The notes under the pieces were generated by a model that was not told the origin of the DNA, did not search any database, and saw only the letters and a list, made by a program, of their open reading frames with translations. A DNA stretch of 29,155 bases from Bacteroidales bacterium UBA4912 (GTDB lineage Bacteria; Bacteroidota; Bacteroidia; Bacteroidales; Dysgonomonadaceae), in contig DHCC01000018.1 of NCBI GenBank assembly GCA_002398875.1, positions 1 to 29,155 of the forward strand, in the 5' to 3' direction. Of the stretch, positions 6,683-13,490 are shown one piece after another. Position 1 is the first letter of the stretch; each line of letters begins with the position of its first letter. Position numbers and translations under genes: made by a program.

Positions 6683-7891
6683 TTAACTTAAGAAAGCAAT
6701 CAATACCCCTGCTGCAACAGCGGATCCGATTACACCGGATACATTGCTCGACATACAGTATTGAAGGATATGATTTGATTTGTCATATTTCAGAGCTATC
6801 TCGTTTGCAACACGTGAGGCCATTGGCACGGCACTGAGGCCGGTTGCTCCGACAAGCGGATTGATTTTCTTCTTTGCTCCCTTGTTATAAAGCTTAACAG
6901 CTAAAATGCCTCCGGCAATTGAGATTGCAAATGCAAAGAGTCCGAGAACCATAATTCCGATGGTTTCCCATTTCAGAAAGACTTCGGCAGGCATTGTTGC
7001 TCCGACACAGACACCAAGGAATATTGTTGCCGTGTTCATAATGGGACCTGATGCCGCATCTGCAAGTCGTGCTGTATTTGGTCCTATCTCTTTAAGAAGA
7101 TTACCCAGCATCAGCATACCTAAAAGTGGTGCTGAAGATGGGACAAGTACTGCAACTACTAAAGTAAGAACAATAGGGAACAATATTTTTACTGTTCTCA
7201 AATGCTTGATCTCACTCTTTGGAGGATACAATTTATCCTGCTTCTTCATGTGTATCTTGAACTCGTTTTCTGTCATAAGAAGCTTTGATACTGCAGGTAT
7301 GATTACAGGCACCAAAGCCATATATGAGTAGGCTGCAATTGCAATCGGTCCCAATAAATGAGGTGCCAGCTTAATTGTAGTATAAATAGCAGTTGGTCCG
7401 TCAGCTCCTCCGATGATACCCATTGATGCTGCCTCCGGTAAGGTATAACCCATTAAAACAGCAAGTATCACTACAGTAAATATACCTATCTGTGCAGCTC
7501 CTCCGAAGAAAGCAAGCCTGAGGTTTCTTAGCATTGGTCCAAAGTCGGTTAACGCTCCCACCCCCATAAAGATAATGGGAGGAAGCAGACCCGACTTGAT
7601 CAGTGAATAATAAAGGAAGTTGAGAATTCCGTATTCACTGGCAATCTCGGGCAGATTCATAAGACTTCCGTCAGGATTCATAACCATATTGCCTTCTACT
7701 ACTGCGAGTCCGGCTCCCGGCAGATTAGCCAAAAGAACACCAAAACCTATTGGTACAAGTAAAAGTGGTTCGTACTGTTTGAATATTCCCATGTACAATA
7801 GTACACCTGCAATTACCCACATTAGCACGGTGCCCCAGTCAACAAAAGCAAAACCGGTTACATCAAGTATATTATTTAAGAATTCTACCAT
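6683..7891 (-). CDS. oadB: Na+-translocating decarboxylase, beta subunit
   Basis: This very hydrophobic 402-residue membrane protein is the ion-channel subunit of the biotin-dependent sodium-pump decarboxylases (oxaloacetate, methylmalonyl-CoA and glutaconyl-CoA enzymes). It decarboxylates carboxybiotin and couples this to Na+ export. The key segment GGADGPTAIYTT (161-172) contains D164, at the position of the essential Na+-binding Asp of Klebsiella OadB. The C-terminal SNVSGVIGSAVAAGVLIAFL segment is also typical. It starts two bases after the stop of oadA, so translation is coupled, and it is the last gene of oadG-oadA-oadB. It ends about 30 bases from the shared terminator. The beta subunit alone does not reveal the substrate; the alpha subunit favours oxaloacetate or a related acid. 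Confidence 0.93.
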   Translation of the reverse strand: MVEFLNNILDVTGFAFVDWGTVLMWVIAGVLLYMGIFKQYEPLLLVPIGFGVLLANLPGAGLAVVEGNMVMNPDGSLMNLPEIASEYGILNFLYYSLIKSGLLPPIIFMGVGALTDFGPMLRNLRLAFFGGAAQIGIFTVVILAVLMGYTLPEAASMGIIGGADGPTAIYTTIKLAPHLLGPIAIAAYSYMALVPVIIPAVSKLLMTENEFKIHMKKQDKLYPPKSEIKHLRTVKILFPIVLTLVVAVLVPSSAPLLGMLMLGNLLKEIGPNTARLADAASGPIMNTATIFLGVCVGATMPAEVFLKWETIGIMVLGLFAFAISIAGGILAVKLYNKGAKKKINPLVGATGLSAVPMASRVANEIALKYDKSNHILQYCMSSNVSGVIGSAVAAGVLIAFLS

Positions 7892-7893
7892 TA

Positions 7894-9804
7894 TTACTGA
7901 AGTTTAATAAGTATATCATCCTCTTCTACTGATTCACCATTTGCATAGCAGATTTCTATGACTGTACCGTCATATTCAGATGCAATTGCATTGTATGTTT
8001 TCATCGATTCAATATATCCTACAATATCATTCTTTCTGACGCTGTCGCCCACTTTCAGAGCTGTTTCTCCCGGTTCTTTTGTGAGGAAGAACTTCCCTTC
8101 AAGCGGAGAGGCAACTTCTTTAACATTTCCTGTTGCGGGGGTTGCGGCAGTAGCATGGGCTGCAACGGGTGCTGTCACCTGTGCTGGAGCTGCTGGTTGA
8201 GCAGTGCCGCCATTTCCGTTTTCAGGATAGGATATGTTAACTACATATTCCTCATTATCAATATTAATTACAAGTGTTTTAGGCTGATACCCGTTTCCTT
8301 CACTAACAGGTGCAGTTGTTTTAACTGTCTCCGATGCTGTTTCTTCAGCTTTTCTATTTGCAAGATCTGCTTCGAAGCTTTTCTTTGCATCACCTGATTT
8401 ATATGCTTTATACTGTTCTGGATGCATTGCAAACTCTAATAGTTCTTCGTCATCCTGTCCGGTCTCCCAGTTTCTCTTTTTCATTTCTGCACGATACTCA
8501 TCCAGTTGATCAGGATATAGATCCTGTGGATTACCTGTGTAGAACTCAAGCCCTTTTTCCTTAGCCATTTCCACAATTTCCGGTGCCGGTTCTCCGGGGA
8601 GTTTACCTGTTTTCCCGATAATCATATCCCAAACGTTATCGGCAATCATCGACCAGCGTTCTTTACCTTTCTCCAGCTGGATAACGTTCATCAGTGCAAG
8701 GTTCTTGACATACTGACTGAAAGGTGTTACCAGTGGTGGGTATCCTATCTTAGGCCATACATAAGTAACTTCTTCAAAAAGTTTAATCATCAGGTCATCC
8801 TGAGTAAGCTCGGGCTGATTATGTTTGTTCTTCCATTTGTTGATAGAAGATAGATTATTTTCAAGGTCAGACATCAGACTTCCCATCATTCCGCCGGGTA
8901 ATCCGGGTCCGATTAGTAATGAATTCATTACCCTGTTCTTTGGATTTATGTAGTATCCAAGGAAATCGTCCATATATTTCTGTGTGAGTGTACGCACTTT
9001 CATATATGCTTTCATATTGATATCGGGTACCTTGAAGCCTGCATCTTTAAGCATTGCCTGAACGGCAAGGATATCAGCGTGGCCTGTTCCCCATGAAAGT
9101 GGCTCCATACCTGCATCGATATATTCAGCTCCTGCATGAGCAGCCTCTAATATGGAAGCCATCTGAAAACCCGGTCCGGCATGTCCGTGATATTGTATAG
9201 GAGTATTTGGATGACGCTTTTTAATATTCTTGATTATTTTTCCGATAGTTGCAGGGCGACCTACACCAGCCATATCTTTAATACAAATCTCATCAGCACC
9301 CATTTCAATCAGTGTATCTGCAAGATTGGTGTAATATTCAACTGTATGCACAGGTGATACAGTCAGACTTAAAGCTGCCTGTGAAATCATTCCTGCCTCT
9401 TTTGCAAACTTGATAGAGTTCTCGAGATTTCTGGGGTCATTAAGACCGTCGAATGAACGTGCAATATCGGTTCCCTGTTTTTTCTTTACCTGAAACATCA
9501 GCTTGCGCACATCAGCGGGTACGGGACTCATGCGGATTGCATTGAGTCCGCGCTCTAGCATGTGTGTTTGAATACCTGCATCATTAAATGGTTGTGTCCA
9601 TTCGCGTACTGACTTATTAGGATTTTCACCAAACAGAAGATTGATCTGTTCAAATCCACCGCCGTTGGTCTCTACCCGGGCAAAACATCCCATGTCTATG
9701 ATTGCCGGAGCAACTTCTGTTAACTGGTCAACCGTGGGGACATATTTGCCCGACGATTGCCACATATCTCTGTAAAGAAGACTAAATTTGATCTCTTGTG
9801 CCAT
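7894..9804 (-). CDS. oadA: Oxaloacetate decarboxylase-type alpha subunit (carboxytransferase plus biotin carrier)
   Basis: This 636-residue protein moves the carboxyl group of the substrate, most likely oxaloacetate, onto biotin. The N-terminal HMGL-like carboxytransferase barrel begins with LLYRDMWQSSGKYVPT, keeping the RD..QS pattern. It contains ICIKDMAGVGRP with the active-site Lys and YHGHAGPGFQMAS as the metal-binding HxH. A conserved PYC/OADA domain follows. A Pro/Ala/Thr-rich linker (about 545-565) leads to a C-terminal biotinyl domain whose attachment lysine is K602 in ESMKT. That motif differs from the common AMKM; I recall similar forms in Bacteroidetes homologues. It begins nine bases after oadG and is coupled to oadB. 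It could equally be annotated as pyruvate carboxylase subunit B, but the oadG and oadB neighbours argue for a Na+ pump. Confidence 0.92.
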   Translation of the reverse strand: MAQEIKFSLLYRDMWQSSGKYVPTVDQLTEVAPAIIDMGCFARVETNGGGFEQINLLFGENPNKSVREWTQPFNDAGIQTHMLERGLNAIRMSPVPADVRKLMFQVKKKQGTDIARSFDGLNDPRNLENSIKFAKEAGMISQAALSLTVSPVHTVEYYTNLADTLIEMGADEICIKDMAGVGRPATIGKIIKNIKKRHPNTPIQYHGHAGPGFQMASILEAAHAGAEYIDAGMEPLSWGTGHADILAVQAMLKDAGFKVPDINMKAYMKVRTLTQKYMDDFLGYYINPKNRVMNSLLIGPGLPGGMMGSLMSDLENNLSSINKWKNKHNQPELTQDDLMIKLFEEVTYVWPKIGYPPLVTPFSQYVKNLALMNVIQLEKGKERWSMIADNVWDMIIGKTGKLPGEPAPEIVEMAKEKGLEFYTGNPQDLYPDQLDEYRAEMKKRNWETGQDDEELLEFAMHPEQYKAYKSGDAKKSFEADLANRKAEETASETVKTTAPVSEGNGYQPKTLVINIDNEEYVVNISYPENGNGGTAQPAAPAQVTAPVAAHATAATPATGNVKEVASPLEGKFFLTKEPGETALKVGDSVRKNDIVGYIESMKTYNAIASEYDGTVIEICYANGESVEEDDILIKLQ

Positions 9805-9813
9805 ATTTGTATT

Positions 9814-10071
9814 TTAATTTATTTTTTTTTGAATTGATTCAACCCTGCCCTGTCCTTGTGTTACCACATCAACTGCTGCGGCGATTACTGCAACTTTTCT
9901 GGTGTGTACTCTTTTACCTTGTTTGGTATTTCCATCGGATTTGTCACCATGCATATACTTATTGGTGAGGTTTATAATAAGATTGCCAAGTGCCACAACG
10001 AGTGATAAGACAATCATTACCATTATTATACCGATAAAAAGCAAACCAAATGCAGTTCCAAGATTTTCCAT
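9814..10071 (-). CDS. oadG: Na+-translocating decarboxylase, gamma subunit
   Basis: This small 85-residue protein has one N-terminal transmembrane segment (about residues 8-34, from FGLLFIGIIMVMIVLSLVVA) followed by a charged, Lys-rich cytoplasmic tail. This is the OadG/MmdD-like layout; the gamma subunit holds the alpha and beta subunits together and helps assembly. Sequence conservation in this family is low, so the call rests mainly on size, topology and its place as the first gene of oadG-oadA-oadB, nine bases before oadA. In Klebsiella OadG, C-terminal residues bind Zn2+; here I see only one His in the tail region (YMHGDKSD) and another near THTRK-like sequence, so metal binding is uncertain. 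Confidence 0.85.
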   Translation of the reverse strand: MENLGTAFGLLFIGIIMVMIVLSLVVALGNLIINLTNKYMHGDKSDGNTKQGKRVHTRKVAVIAAAVDVVTQGQGRVESIQKKIN

Positions 10072-10412
10072 ACGTATCTTACTTAAATTATTATATCAAA
10101 GTTTATCTAACCTAATAACTCTTCAGTGATTATCCATAACCTCAATGGAAATTGAAAGGAATAGAGAAGTTTTTGTGAGAGAGTGTAAGTTTATGAATTC
10201 AAATTTACAAATAATATTCTAAATTATGCACGAAAACTTACGAATTGTGCACTATTAAACAAAATTTAAGACAAATTTCTTAAATAACAATCAGCTTCCT
10301 GTGATATTGAAATATTACTGAAAGCTGATTATTACAATGGATTAAAAGCAAGCATTTTGTCTGCTTTGTTGTTTGTTAAATCAATGTCTTGCGACTTTAA
10401 CTTTACATATTT
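10072..10412 (-). promoter_or_regulatory. Spacer between oadG and the Ca2+-ATPase gene: candidate oad promoter and hairpin
   Basis: There is no gene here. On the - strand, TAAATTTG (10207-10200) is an exact -7 box match, giving a leader of roughly 120 bases before oadG; the -33 element is not clear. An inverted pair TGCAC/GTGCA (10227-10231 and 10247-10251) lies just upstream of it and could be an operator. Nearer the ATPase gene, arms AATCAGCTT/AAGCTGATT (10289-10297 and 10322-10330) enclose a smaller imperfect hairpin. This is probably the end of the ATPase transcript, although no clear T run follows on the - strand. Confidence 0.4.
10289..10330 (-). terminator. Hairpin downstream of the Ca2+-ATPase gene (possible transcript end)
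   Basis: Nine-bp perfect arms (10289-10297 and 10322-10330) enclose a second, shorter stem GTGATA/TATTAC (10301-10306 and 10313-10318, with one G-T pair). It lies about 80 bases past the ATPase stop. There is no good T tract on the - strand, so factor-dependent ending or a processing role is equally possible. Confidence 0.35.
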
Positions 10413-13085
10413 TTAATATTCGTCTTTTGTATGATTCAATTTGAATGCTTTAACAATCTCAACAACAGCAATCGGAACGATAGATAATCCCATTACATAA
10501 AGCCAGTGGATGCCATCCATTTCAACAATACCAAATACATTTCTTGCAACAGGTATGAGCAATACAGCCAGCATAAGCAATGCAGAGGTCAGTATGGCCA
10601 GTACTAAGTGTTTATTACTTGCCAGACTTGTTCTGAAAGATGATAGTTTGTTTGAATGCAGGTTGCGAACATGGAATAGTTGAGAAAAGGCAAGTACAGC
10701 GAAAGCCATTGTTTGACCTAGAACCTGTCCTCCGTCATTACGCCCTATATAATAGGCTGCAAGTGAGATCAATCCGATTACGGAACCCTGATAAACAATC
10801 CTCCATATCATTCCTTTTGAGAAGAATCCTTTTTTGGGATCACGCGGTTTACGTGTCATTACATCTCTTTGAGCAGGATCCATACTGAGGGCAAGCGCCG
10901 GAAGACTGTCTGTAACAAGGTTTACCCATAATATAAGTATGGGTGATAATGGATTACCAATATTAAGGATTGCGGCAATAAATATGAGTAAAACCTCGCC
11001 CATATTAGCGGAAAGAAGAAACTGAATTACCTTGAGGATATTATCATAAATGCGTCTACCTTCTTCAACGGCAGTAACTATTGTAGCAAAATTATCATCA
11101 GTGAGCACTACATCAGAGGCATCTTTGGCTACTTCTGTGCCGACAATCCCCATCGCAACACCTATATCAGCCTGCTTTAGTGCAGGTGCGTCATTTACGC
11201 CGTCACCCGTCATTGCAACTATATCACCGTGACTCTGCCATGCTTTTACAATTCGCACTTTATGTTCCGGGGCAACACGCGCGTAAACAGAGTAGTCACG
11301 TACATCACGTTTGAGCACTTCCTCGTCAATTTCCTCTAAATCAGTGCCGGTGACAGCTTTATCTCCTTCTTTATATATTCCTATTTCATCAGCAATTGCT
11401 ACAGCTGTGACTTTATGGTCACCGGTAATCATTACAGGACGAATACCCGCTGTTTTGCATTTTTTTACTGCTTCTATAACTTCAGGACGTGCAGGATCGA
11501 TCATGCCGAGGAGGCCAATGAAGATTAAATCATTTTCTACTGTTTCAGCACTAACTTTTGCAGGAATCTCTTCAATGTCTTTATAGGCTACAGAGAGTAC
11601 ACGAAGTGCGGATTGAGCCATTCTTTTGTTTTCCTTAATAATGGTAGCTTTATCCTCTTCAGTGATTGGTCTTACTTTACCATGTATAAGTATTCTTGTT
11701 GTCACGCTAAGCACCTCATCAAGACCGCCTTTAACATTTACACGAAGATTTCCAACCTCCATCTTGTTAATGGTAGCCATTCTCTTTCTTTCTGAATCAA
11801 ACGGGACCTCCTGAACTCTGGGGAACTCTTTCTCAATATCATTCTTATTCATTCCGAGATTCAGAGCGATATCCACAATTGCTGTTTCAGTGGGATCTCC
11901 GGAGAGTTCGCGACCTCCATCAGGTAACATTTTAAGATGTGAGTCGGTACATAAGAGTGAGGACTGAAGTAGAATAACTTCATCACTGTCCAACTCTTCA
12001 GGGATGGGCGGATTTCTGAAATTAACTGTATTTCCACCTGTCCAACCTTCGACAACAGTCATTTTATTCTGGGTGAGAGTACCGGTTTTATCTGAACAGA
12101 TTACTGTGGTACTGCCGAGAGTTTCTACAGAAGGTAGAGTGCGTACGATAGCATTCTTTTTCACCAGACGCTGCACACCAATTGCCAACACTATGGTGGC
12201 TACAATCTGAAGTCCTTCAGGAATAGCTGCAACAGCAAGGCTGACAGACATCATGAGCATTTCGAGCCAGTGATTGCCGTAAAGAGTACCAATAACAAAT
12301 ATTACCGCACAGATTATCAGTGCTACATAACCCAAAACTTTACCAAGCTGACCAAGACGCTTACTCATGGGAGTTTCGGTAGCTTCAGTGGATTGCAACA
12401 TGTGAGCAATCTTTCCTACTTCAGTGTTCATGCCGGTGCCTATCACAACACCTCTTCCACGACCATAAGTAACAATACTGGTTGAGAATGCCATATTCGT
12501 TCTGTCACCTAGTGGGATATCAGTGCCCTGAAGAGGGGTATTAACTTTCTCTACAGGTACGGATTCACCGGTAAGTGCTGCTTCCTGTACCTTTAGGTTG
12601 ACTGCTTCAAGAAGCCTCATATCAGCAGGGATAATATCTCCGGTGTCTAAAACGACTATATCACCCGGTACTATATTAACAGAGTCAATTTCTGCTATCT
12701 GTCCTTCACGCAGTACCTTTGTGTGAGGTGAACTCATTTTGTTGAGTGCTTCAAGAGAAGTTTGTGCTTTTCTCTCTTCAACTGTACCAATTATAGCATT
12801 GAGCAACAGAATAGCAAGGATAACAAAGGTTTCAACCAATCCTTCTCCTTCCATTATTCCAATTACTCCTGAAATAATTGCAGCAATAAGCAGAATTACT
12901 ACCATACTGCTCTTAAACTGTTCCAAAAATATTGCAAGAAGAGTTTTTTGTTTTTTGGTTGCCAACTTATTAAGCCCATACTTCTCAGTACGTCTCTCTA
13001 TCTCTGCTTCTGAAAGACCGTTTAGAGGATTTACTTCTAGCTTTTGTAAGACCTCATCGACCTTTTGGTTATAATATTGATCCAT
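10413..13085 (-). CDS. Calcium-translocating P-type ATPase (SERCA/PMCA type, P2)
   Basis: This 890-residue cation pump of the inner membrane most likely exports Ca2+. Domains run in order: N-terminal cation ATPase domain, M1-M2 (about 55-105), actuator domain with TGES (172-175), M3-M4 with AIPEGLQ (287-293), phosphorylation site DKTGT with D332, nucleotide-binding domain, hinge GDGVNDAPALKQAD, and C-terminal M5-M10. The ion-binding residues of SERCA are matched: Glu in the M4 PEGL, Glu in the M5 NMGEVLL, and Asn, Thr and Asp in the M6 WVNLVTDSLPALAL. This supports Ca2+ with two possible sites rather than Mg2+ or Na+/K+. It appears to be a single-gene unit, divergent from the EF-G paralog. 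I see no exact -7 box; GATATTTG (13160-13153, one mismatch) is the nearest. Mn2+ transport, as in PMR1-like pumps, remains possible. Confidence 0.92.
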   Translation of the reverse strand: MDQYYNQKVDEVLQKLEVNPLNGLSEAEIERRTEKYGLNKLATKKQKTLLAIFLEQFKSSMVVILLIAAIISGVIGIMEGEGLVETFVILAILLLNAIIGTVEERKAQTSLEALNKMSSPHTKVLREGQIAEIDSVNIVPGDIVVLDTGDIIPADMRLLEAVNLKVQEAALTGESVPVEKVNTPLQGTDIPLGDRTNMAFSTSIVTYGRGRGVVIGTGMNTEVGKIAHMLQSTEATETPMSKRLGQLGKVLGYVALIICAVIFVIGTLYGNHWLEMLMMSVSLAVAAIPEGLQIVATIVLAIGVQRLVKKNAIVRTLPSVETLGSTTVICSDKTGTLTQNKMTVVEGWTGGNTVNFRNPPIPEELDSDEVILLQSSLLCTDSHLKMLPDGGRELSGDPTETAIVDIALNLGMNKNDIEKEFPRVQEVPFDSERKRMATINKMEVGNLRVNVKGGLDEVLSVTTRILIHGKVRPITEEDKATIIKENKRMAQSALRVLSVAYKDIEEIPAKVSAETVENDLIFIGLLGMIDPARPEVIEAVKKCKTAGIRPVMITGDHKVTAVAIADEIGIYKEGDKAVTGTDLEEIDEEVLKRDVRDYSVYARVAPEHKVRIVKAWQSHGDIVAMTGDGVNDAPALKQADIGVAMGIVGTEVAKDASDVVLTDDNFATIVTAVEEGRRIYDNILKVIQFLLSANMGEVLLIFIAAILNIGNPLSPILILWVNLVTDSLPALALSMDPAQRDVMTRKPRDPKKGFFSKGMIWRIVYQGSVIGLISLAAYYIGRNDGGQVLGQTMAFAVLAFSQLFHVRNLHSNKLSSFRTSLASNKHLVLAILTSALLMLAVLLIPVARNVFGIVEMDGIHWLYVMGLSIVPIAVVEIVKAFKLNHTKDEY

Positions 13086-13228
13086 TTAAATGTTTTTAAT
13101 ATCGGTTTCGGTAAAAAAAATGGAGACCATTCTGAGGGTTCCGTTATTTATACAAATATCGTAAAATATTTATCCTATAATATTAGGAGGCTGCACATTT
13201 AACACTTTACAACTGTTTATCACAGTTA

Positions 13229-13244
13229 TATGTTATATAACATA
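13229..13244. promoter_or_regulatory. 16-bp perfect palindrome, candidate CRP/FNR-family operator
   Basis: TATGTTATATAACATA reads the same on both strands. Its geometry, TATGT-N6-ACATA, matches the 5-6-5 layout of E. coli CRP sites (TGTGA-N6-TCACA). Its centre is about 83 bp upstream of the start expected from the TGACTTTG box, a helical phase that class I CRP activators use. Confidence 0.5.
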
Positions 13245-13306
13245 ATCGTAACATTTCTCTTTGTCATACGTTTTTTATAAATTGCAACGCAGTTCAGTAA
13301 AGTTAT

Positions 13307-13342
13307 GACTTTGCCGGTCTTTAAAGACGCAAAGTCTTTTTT
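13307..13342 (+). terminator. Terminator-like hairpin in the upstream region of the EF-G paralog
   Basis: Arms GACTTTGC/GCAAAGTC (13307-13314 and 13329-13336) are followed by six T (13337-13342). The loop contains the 12-bp palindrome GTCTTTAAAGAC (13317-13328). It would work only on the + strand. It may be an attenuator, the end of a small RNA, or a by-product of promoter and operator sequence. Confidence 0.45.
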
Positions 13343-13490
13343 AATACTAAAAAATCAAACAACAGTAACTGAATTTTAAAAACTAATAAACTGATAAACA
13401 TCAATATAAGAACCGGCAAATCATAAAATGAAACATGGTTTGCATTAAATACTAATTACATTATTTAATTAATTAAAATATTTTCTTATC

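Larger units (their letters stand above)
13086..13490 (+). promoter_or_regulatory. Divergent regulatory region between Ca2+-ATPase and EF-G paralog
   Basis: There is no gene in these 405 bases. Moving rightward I see an AACTGT/ACAGTT hairpin (13211-13216 and 13222-13227), then a perfect 16-bp palindrome (13229-13244, listed separately). A candidate + strand promoter follows, with TTG at 13282-13284 and TGACTTTG at 13306-13313 (one mismatch to TAnnTTTG). A terminator-like hairpin (13307-13342) overlaps it. About 150 bases of AT-rich leader then run to the ATG at 13491. The long distance and the structures suggest that the downstream gene is regulated. Confidence 0.5.
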
